Source: Acidobacteriota bacterium (GTDB taxonomy: Bacteria > Acidobacteriota > Terriglobia > Terriglobales > Acidobacteriaceae). Taken from it: a stretch of DNA of 64,000 nt. Position 1 is the first letter of the stretch. Every line of letters begins with the position of its first letter. The stretch covers positions 344,675 to 408,674 of the forward strand of contig JABCZL010000005.1 of assembly GCA_013289685.1 (NCBI GenBank), in the 5' to 3' direction. The position numbers and the translations under genes were made by a program. This document shows positions 1 through 9,894 of the stretch, piece by piece. The notes under the pieces are model-generated. The model was not told the origin of the DNA. It saw only the letters and a program-made list of their open reading frames with translations, and made no database searches.

Positions 1-312
1 CAGAGGTATACCTTGCGTTTCTTCTAACTAAGAATGCCTGTCGGTTGAAGTACCGAACTTGGCGTCAGAAAACGACAATGGACACGACCGAGTTTAGAAA
101 TAGCTACTTGTATAGCTCGCTGCCAATTACGACAGAAACACAGTAGGAATTGTTTGACGAACCCGCTCAATCTCTGGCTGCGACCTGTGGCATTTGCCGC
201 CTCCAACTTAGGAGAACGGCAGCATTGTCCCCTTGTAACAGCGAGATGTCAATTACTGTTGAACGCCTTATCACTTATCGAGCTTTTGCAGAAGGACTCG
301 GGTGTTTATCGA
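1..312. other. Stretch without a supported gene
   Basis: The reading frames here are short, lack clear ribosome binding sites and show no recognisable domain. Base composition looks less GC-rich than in the neighbouring genes. The minus-strand gene that follows ends at position 313, so this could be its downstream region. I see no clear hairpin terminator, tRNA or repeat. Confidence 0.5.
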
Positions 313-2790
313 TTACATCAGCTGACGCCCGCCACCTACCTCGACCGGAACAGGCATTACAATTGCCGACACTCCCGCTTTTCTTCCGCGTGTTGCCCAC
401 AGGTATGCACCAAACGCAAACGCGTAACAAATAAATCCACTCCAGAATGTGCTGGCAATGCCCGCGTTCATGGAGATTGCCGCCGCCAGCACTGAGCCGC
501 AAATGGATGTTGCACCGTTCACTCCCCAGAAGGCCGGCGTGAGTGCGTCGACCTGGCTGGCCGCGAGTTTCAACCCGAGCGGAAAGGCCATGCCCATAAA
601 AAATCCCAACGGAAAAAGAATTCCGGCCGCGACTGCAATGCGCACCGCATTCACCGACGAAGCGAAGGCGGACGTCGCATAGGGCGTCAGCACTCCAAAC
701 ACAAGCATCGCTACCAACAACAGGAGCAGCCGGCCCAGCGCGCCTCGTCCAGCTTGCGTTATGCTTCGCGTCGTATAGCTTCCAAACCCGCTCGACAACA
801 GCAGCGAGAACAGCACCACCGAAAGCGCGTACGTGGGATGTCCAAGGAAGACGATCAGCCGTTGCATTTGAGAAATCTCGATCAGCATGAAGCCCAGGCC
901 AATCGCGGCGAAAAACGTAAGATGAGGCACTACGCTACGCAGCACTTCTTTTTGCATCGACCGCAGCGGCAGCCAGATGCAGATCAAGGTCGGTATGGTG
1001 ATGAACAACAGCAGGACTCCTACCACGGCGCCTGACGTTGCGTAGATCGCAGCGTTGGGGTCTTCCGCGAGCTGCCGCACTCGCAGCAGGTTGCGAAACT
1101 TCATCATATAAAAAAAGAATGGAGAATCATCCGTCGGGGCGGACAGGTTCACGGGTAGAGATTGGACAACCCCTCCGGGGTCCTGTCCCGTAGCCAGCGC
1201 TGCGAAAACCGGATCGAGCGCAAAGCGCGGGCTCAGCACTACGTCAAATTGCATCTGCTTGGCGACCGCTTCCACCCGATCAATGTCAGCCGCGGTGAAG
1301 GGCTTCTTGCCAATCAGGATCGTGACCGCTCCAATCGGCTCGCCTTCCACGCTCCGCCGGGAATTCTTCACCAGCAGAATATGAGAACGTGGATCCTCCA
1401 CGCCGCTGGCTCGCAAACTGGCCGCCGCCAGTGAAGTGAGCCGGTAAGCTTCGGCTGGCAATCCGGGTAGATACCAGCGGGAGAAGGAGAGTACGCCGTC
1501 GGGAGTCAGGCGATGCAGAAACATGTTCCAGCACTCGACCGTATACAACGAGTTTTCCGTGAGAGTTAAAGCGCCCGCAGCGGTAGCCGCCCAAGTGTCA
1601 ATGAACGAGGCTTCCAGAATGTCGAAGCGTTCGGGTGTGCGCGCCAGATAACTGCGCGCTTCATCGTTCACAAATGTCACTTTAGGATTTCGATCCAAGT
1701 GCCCTGTGAAATCGCCGAACCTGCCATTGACCGTGCGGATGATGTTCTGATTGATTTCCACGGCGCGAACCGACTTTTGCTTGAAGAGCAGAGCCGACAG
1801 TACATCTCTGCCGCCTCCCGCCCCGACAATCAACACATTCGCGTCCGACCGGATGTAGTGAACGAGGTTCTTGACGTCGTACTTGAGGTAGTCCAGGTCG
1901 TCGATCGAGACTCCATTATTCAACGCTGTCAGCGTTGTTTCCGCGTCGGAGTCGATCTTTAGATGAAGTTGCCGGAACGGCCGGTCGGTGGGATAGGTGA
2001 CGCTGATCCCTTCCGAAATGACTTTGGACGGCGTATTCGCGTCCCCCCGCACCGTAATGCGGGAAAACGAATTCCATTTTTCGTACAGAGCCGGTGGTTC
2101 CTGTTCGCCCTTGGCCCAAGTGATCCGCAGCAGAGATGCCTGACGTTGAGCCAGAACTGTGTTGACGACGACAAAGATGGCGAACGCCGTTCCCAGGATG
2201 AAGGCCGCTTTCCGGAACCGGTGTTCCGCAGCATCGATAGAAAATAAAACCGCCGCAACGCAGCCCAACAGGCCGACTAACACCACCGCCGTCGGAGCAT
2301 CGGTCGCGCGCAACACATAAATGAGCACGATGCACCCCGTAGCGGCGCCAAACAAATCGGCGGCATAAAGACCGCTGACGCTGCGGGGGAACTTGGTGAG
2401 AGCAGCGCAGACGCACACTCCGCTGAAATAAAACGGGTAGGCCAGCACGAAGTAGGAAACGGCGATCCAAATCACGGCCAGCGTGGGATGCGAACGGAAG
2501 GGCACGAGTACATGCGCCACTACGGTAACAATTGCAGTGACCGCGAACCAAAACGCACTGCGCGCCATTTGCCGCTTCGTACTCGTTTCGTCGTAGAGTT
2601 CGGGATGCCGGTAAACCTGCAACGCGCCCACGGTCATGCCGAACATGGCCAGCGAAATGGCCACGAAGGCAAAGTGATACCACATGGTCACGCTGAAGAT
2701 CCGCGTCAGCAGGATCTCGAGCATCATGGTGGCAAGCGTAATGAAGAACAGACCAACTACTGTCAGGCGCGAGGCGCGCACATCCGTCAT
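313..2790 (-). CDS. Membrane-embedded spermidine synthase-like protein
   Basis: An 825-residue protein with three parts: an N-terminal block of about six hydrophobic helices (roughly residues 8-230), a soluble Rossmann-type domain (about 240-570) and a C-terminal block of about six more helices (590-800). The soluble part carries a nucleotide-binding motif IVGAGGGRDVLSAL near residues 318-331, followed by an acidic residue at the next strand (RAVEINQ), as in spermidine synthase and SAM-dependent methyltransferases. Fusions of spermidine-synthase-like domains to transporter-like helices are common in environmental bacteria, and their substrate is unknown. Genuine spermidine synthase activity is uncertain because the family resemblance is mainly to the fold. 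It starts at an ATG, and the intergenic region to the divergent 3-kb gene is about 190 bp. Transcription appears monocistronic. Confidence 0.8.
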   Translation of the reverse strand: MTDVRASRLTVVGLFFITLATMMLEILLTRIFSVTMWYHFAFVAISLAMFGMTVGALQVYRHPELYDETSTKRQMARSAFWFAVTAIVTVVAHVLVPFRSHPTLAVIWIAVSYFVLAYPFYFSGVCVCAALTKFPRSVSGLYAADLFGAATGCIVLIYVLRATDAPTAVVLVGLLGCVAAVLFSIDAAEHRFRKAAFILGTAFAIFVVVNTVLAQRQASLLRITWAKGEQEPPALYEKWNSFSRITVRGDANTPSKVISEGISVTYPTDRPFRQLHLKIDSDAETTLTALNNGVSIDDLDYLKYDVKNLVHYIRSDANVLIVGAGGGRDVLSALLFKQKSVRAVEINQNIIRTVNGRFGDFTGHLDRNPKVTFVNDEARSYLARTPERFDILEASFIDTWAATAAGALTLTENSLYTVECWNMFLHRLTPDGVLSFSRWYLPGLPAEAYRLTSLAAASLRASGVEDPRSHILLVKNSRRSVEGEPIGAVTILIGKKPFTAADIDRVEAVAKQMQFDVVLSPRFALDPVFAALATGQDPGGVVQSLPVNLSAPTDDSPFFFYMMKFRNLLRVRQLAEDPNAAIYATSGAVVGVLLLFITIPTLICIWLPLRSMQKEVLRSVVPHLTFFAAIGLGFMLIEISQMQRLIVFLGHPTYALSVVLFSLLLSSGFGSYTTRSITQAGRGALGRLLLLLVAMLVFGVLTPYATSAFASSVNAVRIAVAAGILFPLGFFMGMAFPLGLKLAASQVDALTPAFWGVNGATSICGSVLAAAISMNAGIASTFWSGFICYAFAFGAYLWATRGRKAGVSAIVMPVPVEVGGGRQLM

Positions 2791-2983
2791 CGTCGATTCG
2801 ACCCCTTCAGAAGTCCCGGCGATTCTCCGAGAGAATCTTCATTTTGATTTAAGTTGCGGGAGATACCAATGATTTTACACTCTGCCGTGGCTTGACCGGC
2901 TCAAACTCGAATGTTAGTTTCGGTTCACACGTGACTCTCCGAGGTACATCACGCTGAACTGGGCAGGGAAGCCGCTTCCAATC

Positions 2984-5900
2984 ATTGATCTTCACCGGCG
3001 AAATTTTCTTGTACGCTTCTGCCAGACCGCCGGAGCCACCCTGATTCCCAACCGCTTGTGGGGGCTCGCGTCCCAGGATTCAACATCCTTACCACCTCGG
3101 AGCGAGCCGCTCGCCGGCACCGGATTCCATCTGCACCCTCATTATCGAACCGAGCGGCCGCTGGATTCCACGCTGCTGAAGGTGCAGGCAGGCCTCGACG
3201 ATTTCATCACAGAAAAATATGCCGACCAGATTGCCGCGATTCTCGCGAAGTGGAGCGCCAGCCTGTTGCAGTCCCCGCGGGAAACGCAGGCTATCGCGAA
3301 AGTTCTCGCAGCGGATTTTTCTGGCTCATCGCTGCAGCCAGTCGAATCGCGAGTCGTGCGGTCCGGCGTGGCGCTTCAAGTACATCAGAACAAATTTTCC
3401 ACTCAGCCCGCGCTCGACCGCGATGCCTTTCTTCGAGAATGGCAATCCGCGTTCAGCGGCTTTTCCCAAGTAATCACCGCGGAATTCCAGATTACCGGGA
3501 TCGACGCCGCGAGTGGCGAATCTCCAAAATCGCCCTCCGCGCCCCAACTCCCAAGTCGGCTGCAAACTCGCGTTCGGTATGAAATCGTGGGCAGCGGCGC
3601 CAATTTCCATCGCGAACAGCGCGTCGGCAACTGGGACCTTGTATGGGAACCATCTTCTTCCGGCGAGTTTCGTCTCCGCGGATGGCAAGCGCTCGGCGAA
3701 ACTCAGGCCCGTTCCAATTTCCCAATCTATGTGGACATCACGTCCGCGGCCCTGGGCAGCAATTCTTCTTACACGGCGCAACTGCTGCACGGTACCGACT
3801 GCTGGCGGACGGTACTCGACGGCGCATCTGGCATCGACATCTACGGCCACAACGGCGTTTCGGTCGCCGACATCGACAACGACGGATTCGACGATCTCTA
3901 CGTCTGCCAGCCGGCGGGCCTGCCCAATCGCCTGTATCGGAACCGCGGCGACGGGACGTTCGAAGATATTACCGAATCGTCCGGTCTGGGGATTCTGGAA
4001 AACACGGCCTGCGCCCTCTTCGCCGATTTCGACAACGACGGCCGCCAGGACGTCATCGTGGTGCGTGCCAACGGCCCGTTGTTATTCCTGAACGAAGGCG
4101 GAGGTAAGTTTCGACAAAAGCCCGATGGGTTCCAGTTCGCGAATCCTCCGCAGGGAACTTTCACTGGGGCGGCCGCCGCCGACTACGACCGCGACGGCTG
4201 GCTCGACGTTTACTTCTGCCTGTACGCCTACTATCAAGGCACCGGGCAATATAAATATCCCTCTCCGTATCACGATGCCGAAAACGGCCCGCCCAATTTT
4301 CTGATGCGCAACCACGGTGACAGGACGTTTCGCGACGTGACCGCCGCGTCGGGCCTGAATCAGAACAACACCCGTTACAGCTTTTGCTGCGGATGGAGCG
4401 ACTACAACCGCGACGGCTGGCCCGATCTCTACGTGGTCAACGATTTTGGCCGGAAAAATCTATACCGCAACAACGGCGACGGAACGTTCGTGGACGTTGC
4501 TCCTCAGGCGGCCGCCGAAGATATCGGCGCGGGGATGAGTGTTTCCTGGCTCGACTACGACAACGACGGCGCAGAGGATATCTACGTCGGCAATATGTGG
4601 ACGGCGGCCGGCGAACGCGTCTCGACTCAGGAAATCTTCAAGAAAGATTCGTCCAAGGAAGTCAGGGCCCTTTATCAGAAACACGCGATGGGGAATTCGT
4701 TGCTTGGGAATCGCGGCCTCACTTTCGAGGATACGACGTCTTCCGCAGGCGTCGCTATGGGCCGCTGGGCGTGGTCGAGCGACACCTTCGATTTCGATCA
4801 CGACGGGTTTCCCGATCTCTACATCACCAACGGCATGGTCTCTGGCATTTCGCATCCCGAGGTCTCGCGCGAAGATCCTTCCCACCAAGACCTCAACAGT
4901 TTCTTCTGGCGGCAGGTCGTGGCCCTGTCCCCCGACGAAGCCCGCGCGTCTCACGCCTACGAGCAAGGATGGAATGCCCTCAACGAACTTATCCGCGCCG
5001 ACGGCACCTGGAGCGGTTACGAGCGAAATGTTTTCTACGCCAACAACCGGGACGGAACGTTCTCCGACGTTTCCGGTGTCGTCGGACTGGACTTCGTGCA
5101 AGATAGCCGGTCGTTCGCTCTCGCCGACTTCGATCACGATGGGCGCCTCGAAGTGTTCCTGAAGAACCGCAACGCTCCGCAACTCAGGCTGCTGAAGAAT
5201 GTAGTGGGGGATCTGCCGCCGTCGATTGCGTTCCGTCTGCAGGGGACGAAAAGTAACCGCGACGCCATCGGAGCGTCGGTCACGGTTGAAACCCGCTCGG
5301 GCCGCCAGACGCGCATGCTTCAGGCCGGATCAGGCTTCCTATCCCAGCACGGCAAGGATGTCTTCTTCGGCCTCGGAGAGGCGAAAGGTCCGGTGCGAGC
5401 ATCGATTCGCTGGCCCAGTGGCCTGGTGCAGGAACTGCACGATCTTCCCAACAATCACAGAATCTGGGTTGTCGAGGGATCCGAACCCTCGCGCACAGAA
5501 CCGTTCAAGACTCAGGTGACGAATCATGCTCCTGTTCGAGCCCAGGCCTCTGAAACAGTCGAAGAACTTCCAACCAAAGTCGAAACCTGGCTTCTCGTGC
5601 CCTTTGCTGCTCCGGATTTTTCGCTTCCCGACCTATCGGGGAAAGTGCAGACGCTGTCAAGTAGGCGAGGCAAGCCTACGTTGCTGAACTTCTGGACCAC
5701 GAATGCCGCCGATTCGCGGGAAGAGTTGAGGCTGCTCGAGAATTCCCACACAGATTGGGCAACGAAAGGGCTGCAACTGATCACAGTGAACGTGGACGAT
5801 TCCGGCGACGACGGCGTCCGCAATCTCGCTCAGCAAGTTACATTCCCGATCCTGCGTGGCTCCGAAGACGTCGCCGCCATCTACAACATCCTCTATCGCC

Positions 5901-6859
5901 AACTGTTCGACCGTCACCGCGATCTCACCCTTCCAACATCGTTCCTGATTGACAGTAACGGCGACATCGTGAAGGTGTACCAGGGCCCTCTCGACGCCGT
6001 GCACCTCGAATACGACCTCCAGCACATTCCGCAAACGGATGCGGAACGACTGGCGCGCGCGCTCCCTTTCCCCAGTGCAGGCGACAAGCTCGCATTCGGT
6101 CGAAACTATCTTTCGTATGGCGCCCTGTTTTTTCAGCGCGGATATCTCGATCAAGCCGAAGCCTCATTCCAGCAGGCTTTGCGCGACGATCCTTCGAGTG
6201 CCGAGGCCCTATATGGCATCGGAAGTGTTTACCTGAATCAGAACAAAAACTCTGCTGCACGTGAAAGTTTCGAACGCGCGGTGAAACTAGAAGCGAATTA
6301 TCCCGACACGCTGCCCGACGCCTGGAACAACCTTGGCGTGATTGCCACGCGCGAAGGGCGCGTAGACGACGCAGTTCCGTGTTTTCTCGAAGCCCTCCGC
6401 CTGAACCCGCATCACCTGCTGTCTCTCGACAACCTGGGCAACGCGTATCGTTCGCAAAAACGTTGGGACGACGCCCGCAAAGTTCTGGAGCGGGCTTTGG
6501 AGGTTGCTCCACAAGATCCTGAAGCGAACTACAGTCTGGGGATGGTTTTCACGCAAACGGATGACACGAACAAAGCTTATGAATACCTGCAGCGCGCGTT
6601 GCATGCGCGACCCGTGTATCCCGAGGCCCTGAACAATCTCGGAGTGCTCTACCTGGTCACACAGCGCCGCGATCAGGCAGTGGCCAGTTTCGAGCAGTGC
6701 ATCCGCGTGGCCCCCGCGTTCGATCAGGCGTATCTGAATCTGGCGCGCGTCTATGCATTAGAAGGCGCGCGCGAGAAGGCACGAGGCGTGCTGCTCGACT
6801 TGCTCAAACAGCATCCCGATCACCCTCAAGCCAGGGAGATGCTCGAGCAATTGCAATAG
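2984..6859 (+). CDS. Tat-exported FG-GAP/ASPIC protein with cysteine-less redoxin domain and C-terminal TPRs
   Basis: A protein of about 1290 residues (numbers below count from the TTG at 3056). Seven calcium-type loops of the form DxDxDGxxD (for example DIDNDGFDDLYV, DYDRDGWLDVYF, DFDHDGFPDLYI) mark FG-GAP/VCBS beta-propeller repeats at about 250-710. An ASPIC/UnbV domain follows (about 735-805), then a thioredoxin-like AhpC/TlpA domain (850-1000) and about seven TPRs (1020-1267). The redoxin active site reads NFWTTNAADS where TlpA proteins have NFWAxWCxxC, so it has no catalytic cysteines. The first ATG/GTG/TTG in frame is TTG 3056, but the open frame continues upstream to a stop at 2915. 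The 24 codons before 3056 encode HRRNFLVRFCQTAGATLI, a twin-arginine signal. I therefore prefer an ATT (2984) or ATC (2981) start. The role is probably an extracellular or periplasmic scaffold; its substrate is unknown. Confidence 0.8.
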   Translation: MDLHRRNFLVRFCQTAGATLIPNRLWGLASQDSTSLPPRSEPLAGTGFHLHPHYRTERPLDSTLLKVQAGLDDFITEKYADQIAAILAKWSASLLQSPRETQAIAKVLAADFSGSSLQPVESRVVRSGVALQVHQNKFSTQPALDRDAFLREWQSAFSGFSQVITAEFQITGIDAASGESPKSPSAPQLPSRLQTRVRYEIVGSGANFHREQRVGNWDLVWEPSSSGEFRLRGWQALGETQARSNFPIYVDITSAALGSNSSYTAQLLHGTDCWRTVLDGASGIDIYGHNGVSVADIDNDGFDDLYVCQPAGLPNRLYRNRGDGTFEDITESSGLGILENTACALFADFDNDGRQDVIVVRANGPLLFLNEGGGKFRQKPDGFQFANPPQGTFTGAAAADYDRDGWLDVYFCLYAYYQGTGQYKYPSPYHDAENGPPNFLMRNHGDRTFRDVTAASGLNQNNTRYSFCCGWSDYNRDGWPDLYVVNDFGRKNLYRNNGDGTFVDVAPQAAAEDIGAGMSVSWLDYDNDGAEDIYVGNMWTAAGERVSTQEIFKKDSSKEVRALYQKHAMGNSLLGNRGLTFEDTTSSAGVAMGRWAWSSDTFDFDHDGFPDLYITNGMVSGISHPEVSREDPSHQDLNSFFWRQVVALSPDEARASHAYEQGWNALNELIRADGTWSGYERNVFYANNRDGTFSDVSGVVGLDFVQDSRSFALADFDHDGRLEVFLKNRNAPQLRLLKNVVGDLPPSIAFRLQGTKSNRDAIGASVTVETRSGRQTRMLQAGSGFLSQHGKDVFFGLGEAKGPVRASIRWPSGLVQELHDLPNNHRIWVVEGSEPSRTEPFKTQVTNHAPVRAQASETVEELPTKVETWLLVPFAAPDFSLPDLSGKVQTLSSRRGKPTLLNFWTTNAADSREELRLLENSHTDWATKGLQLITVNVDDSGDDGVRNLAQQVTFPILRGSEDVAAIYNILYRQLFDRHRDLTLPTSFLIDSNGDIVKVYQGPLDAVHLEYDLQHIPQTDAERLARALPFPSAGDKLAFGRNYLSYGALFFQRGYLDQAEASFQQALRDDPSSAEALYGIGSVYLNQNKNSAARESFERAVKLEANYPDTLPDAWNNLGVIATREGRVDDAVPCFLEALRLNPHHLLSLDNLGNAYRSQKRWDDARKVLERALEVAPQDPEANYSLGMVFTQTDDTNKAYEYLQRALHARPVYPEALNNLGVLYLVTQRRDQAVASFEQCIRVAPAFDQAYLNLARVYALEGAREKARGVLLDLLKQHPDHPQAREMLEQLQ

Positions 6860-6864
6860 TGAGT

Positions 6865-7953
6865 TCAAGGCTTTGGTGTCGGCGCCGTCAGCAGGTCGAC
6901 GAACATCTTGTAGAACCTCTCCGTATCCAGATCGACCTGCACTTCAACCGGCGGGCCCACAATCATGGGTTTGTCGCGTTCCGTCCAACTCAGTGTGCTT
7001 CCATATCCTGCGCCGCGGCCGAGGTCAACGTCCAGATAACGCATACCCCTCGCGGTGATCAAACTCGGATCGAGCCACGCCAGCGCCGTGAGTTCATCCC
7101 ACAGATAGTTGTATTCGCCGAACACACGCGAGTACGAACCGACATAACGAGCCGCCGGCGTGTTGCCTGCCTTGACCCGGTCGAGCAACTTTTGAGTCAC
7201 ACGTGTCTTGACGGAAATATCCACAGTGGTGCAGACAATCTTCTTCCACGGCGCCATCAGCACGATGTGCGCCGCCTCCGGATCAAACCAGAGGTTGAAT
7301 TCGTGCCGGGGCGCATTCGCGAACTCGGGATCGTCTGTCTTAGGATTCAAGCTCCCGCCCATGAACACCAACTCTTTCGCCAGTCCCGCGAACTCCGGAT
7401 CAATCGAGATGGCGAGCGCCAGGTTGGTCATCGGCCCGCCTTCATAGATCGTGATCTCGTGCGGATACTTCCGGACCATGCGCACCAGGAAATGCGCTTC
7501 GTCCTCGTCCAGCGCTTTGGTGGTCGGCTTGCCTTCCGGCATTTCGCCCAACTGATCGGCCGGGTGATATTGCCGCGGAGTCCACGCTCCCACCCACTGC
7601 ACGGTGCCGAATTGCTGTTCCCAAAGTTCCGTTTCCTGTTGCCGCCGCACCAGCGGATACTCGGCTCCCGGCATCACTGGGATGTCCGTGCGCTCGATGA
7701 TCTCCAGCATGCGCAAGGTGTGCGCGACTTCCTCTTTGAGCCAGGCATCGCCGGTCACTACAGTCACGCCGAGGACTTCGGTCTGTGGAGACTGCATTAG
7801 CAGCAAGATTGCCTGCTGATCGGTTCCTCCCGGCCCAGCTGCGTCCTGATCGATAATGATCTTGCGCTTGCCCGAGGACTGCTGGCTCCAGCCCGCGAGG
7901 GACGTCGCGATCAGCAAGGCAATTCCTATCATCGACAGCCGAACGAATTTCAT
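6865..7953 (-). CDS. Secreted inosine-uridine-type nucleoside hydrolase homologue
   Basis: A 362-residue protein with a signal peptide (MKFVRLSMIGIALLIATSLAGWS) followed by the nucleoside hydrolase fold. Recognisable elements are the N-terminal IIIDQD block, EVLGVTVV, the DIPVMPGAEYPL segment, the PMTNLALAI block, HEFNLWFDPEAA and the C-terminal DELTALAWLDPS. Family enzymes cleave the N-glycosidic bond of nucleosides using a calcium ion held by a DTDxGxDD loop. Here that loop is longer and reads DQDAAGPGGTDQQA, so one of the paired aspartates is a glutamine. The histidine usually before the late aspartate is tryptophan (LWDEL). It is probably periplasmic, and substrate or activity may differ from classical enzymes. 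It is convergent with the upstream ASPIC gene (5-bp gap) and divergent from a TPR gene. Confidence 0.82.
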   Translation of the reverse strand: MKFVRLSMIGIALLIATSLAGWSQQSSGKRKIIIDQDAAGPGGTDQQAILLLMQSPQTEVLGVTVVTGDAWLKEEVAHTLRMLEIIERTDIPVMPGAEYPLVRRQQETELWEQQFGTVQWVGAWTPRQYHPADQLGEMPEGKPTTKALDEDEAHFLVRMVRKYPHEITIYEGGPMTNLALAISIDPEFAGLAKELVFMGGSLNPKTDDPEFANAPRHEFNLWFDPEAAHIVLMAPWKKIVCTTVDISVKTRVTQKLLDRVKAGNTPAARYVGSYSRVFGEYNYLWDELTALAWLDPSLITARGMRYLDVDLGRGAGYGSTLSWTERDKPMIVGPPVEVQVDLDTERFYKMFVDLLTAPTPKP

Positions 7954-8143
7954 CTAGTCTCCATTGATCCCATGCCACAAAGCATTGCATTCTATTTTGA
8001 ATGTGGGTTCTTCGCCAGAGACTTCGCACGGTCTAGAAAAAGCCGACGGAAGCTTCAGTTGCGAGCCGTCATGCCGGCAGATAGAATTCCCGACTAGGCG
8101 CGGCGAACAGTTTTCGGTGAACCATCCATTCGCGCCCGTCTTC

Positions 8144-9769
8144 ATGGGCCGTCTCAACGCAGTCTTACGGAAATTTCGGTCCGCTCGCGTCATGGGCGGC
8201 GGCCTCGTCGTGCTCGCTCTCTTCACGCTCTCGCCGACCCTCCAGTCGCAAGAGTCAGCTTCGTTACGCGGCACCGTTCGCGATTCAGAAGGAAAGCCAG
8301 TTGCCGGCGCAGCGGTCAAGCTGCGGGCCAAGGACCAATCGCAGACGCAAACGGCTCACACCGATTCCCAGGGCGACTACAGGTTTGACGGGCAACGCGG
8401 CGGAGCCTACGTTTTGCGAGCCGAAATGGCTGGATACGGCGACGCGGAAATTACTGCACTCTCTCTCGGCCCGAAGGAGGCGAAGAACGTCGATCTCATT
8501 CTCACAACCCCGTCGCAAGCAACTTCTTCACGGGCAGCAGAGTTCTTTGACCAACCTCGATTCACGGTCGCCGGAGTCACGGACACTACAACCACGGGCA
8601 GTCACGGTTCCGATACGACCGCGCGAACCCGGGACACACTCGCCAAAGAAACTGTTTCCTTGGGCAACGCCCCGCCCGACGCTGGCCGCGCTGCTGCGTC
8701 CGAGAGCGAAAAATCGTTGCGCGAAAGCGTAGAACACGATCCTCATAGCTTTGAGGCCAACCATCGTCTCGGAAAAGTGCTGGCCGAAAACGGCAGAGCG
8801 CGCGAGGCGATCCCATATCTCGAGCGTGCTGGCGAACTCAAGGCCGGCGACTACGAAAATGCCTACGAGCTGGCGCTGGCCAACGAAAGCGCCGGCAATT
8901 ACGAGCGGGCACGGGACAACGCGCAAACCTTGCTGCCGCGTTTCGACAAAGCTGAAGTCCATCACTTACTCGGCGATGTCCAGGAGAAGCTCGGCAATTC
9001 ACTCGAGTCTGTGCGCGAGTACCAGCGCGCCGTTGAATTTGACCCCAGCGAGACTTACATTTTTGACTGGGGCTCCGAACTCCTGCTGCATCACGCCCCC
9101 GAGCCCGCGGCGGAAGTCTTCGCCCAGGGCAACCGCCTGTATCCCCGGTCGGCCCGCATGCTGGTCGGACTCGGTGCGGCCTGGTTTGCCCAAGGATCGT
9201 TCGCTCAGGCGGTGCAGAAGATCTGCGAGGCCTCCGACCTGAATCCCAACGATTCGATTCCGTACCGGTTTCTGGGCACGATGCTAGAGACGGAGATCAC
9301 GCCCTCACAAGAAGCCGTCGAAAAGCTGCGCCGTTTTGTCGAGCGCCAACCGAACAACGCCGAGGCGAACTACTATTACGCAGTCGGACTTTGGAAGCTT
9401 CGAACACAGCCGCAGGACGCTGCCCGCGCAGCGCAGGTCGAGTCTCTGCTGAGAAGCGCGATTCATCTCGATCCCAAATATGCTGCCGCCTACCTCCAAC
9501 TGGGCATTCTCCACTCCGAGCAGAACGACTATCCGGCGGCCATCACCGACTACCAGCAAGCCATCCAGGCAGATCCGCAGATGGAGCAAGTTCATTATCG
9601 GCTGGCCCAGGCCTACCGGCATGTTGGTGATGTTGCCAAGTCGAAAGCGGAACTCAAAGAGTACGATCAGGCAGCCAAAAAATCAGCGCAGCAGGCGGAG
9701 CGCGAGCGCCATGAAATCCTGCGGTTCGTCTACACTCTGCGCGATCAGCCCGCGTCTCAAAGCCCATAG
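8144..9769 (+). CDS. Secreted TPR protein with carboxypeptidase-regulatory-like domain
   Basis: A 541-residue protein from the ATG chosen here. An in-frame TTG at 7964 would add 60 residues of low-complexity, non-signal sequence. From 8144 there is a basic stretch and a hydrophobic helix (VMGGGLVVLALFTLSPTLQSQ) typical of an export signal. A carboxypeptidase regulatory-like beta domain follows (SLRGTVRDSEGKPVAGAAVKLRA, roughly residues 40-125), then about seven to eight TPRs from residue 165 to the end (for example EANHRLGKVLAENGRAREA and YLQLGILHSEQNDYPAAITD). Such proteins are abundant in Acidobacteriota and act as protein-interaction scaffolds in the periplasm or outer membrane. No enzymatic motif is visible. 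It shares a bidirectional upstream region with the nucleoside hydrolase homologue. Confidence 0.82.
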   Translation: MGRLNAVLRKFRSARVMGGGLVVLALFTLSPTLQSQESASLRGTVRDSEGKPVAGAAVKLRAKDQSQTQTAHTDSQGDYRFDGQRGGAYVLRAEMAGYGDAEITALSLGPKEAKNVDLILTTPSQATSSRAAEFFDQPRFTVAGVTDTTTTGSHGSDTTARTRDTLAKETVSLGNAPPDAGRAAASESEKSLRESVEHDPHSFEANHRLGKVLAENGRAREAIPYLERAGELKAGDYENAYELALANESAGNYERARDNAQTLLPRFDKAEVHHLLGDVQEKLGNSLESVREYQRAVEFDPSETYIFDWGSELLLHHAPEPAAEVFAQGNRLYPRSARMLVGLGAAWFAQGSFAQAVQKICEASDLNPNDSIPYRFLGTMLETEITPSQEAVEKLRRFVERQPNNAEANYYYAVGLWKLRTQPQDAARAAQVESLLRSAIHLDPKYAAAYLQLGILHSEQNDYPAAITDYQQAIQADPQMEQVHYRLAQAYRHVGDVAKSKAELKEYDQAAKKSAQQAERERHEILRFVYTLRDQPASQSP

Positions 9770-9894
9770 CCCGGCTGCGACTGGCGTTTCTTCGGAGCTT
9801 CCCAAGGCAGGGAAGCCTCCGCTCCACCTCGCCGTGTGTTACACTTTTTGATTCATATTGACAAACTGTTGCACGCAGGACGCCCAATCCACAA

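Noticed and set aside
6697..7800. Plus-strand frame of 367 codons opposite the nucleoside hydrolase
   Set aside because: Antisense shadow, arginine- and histidine-rich with no motif, overlapping the end of the TPR gene.
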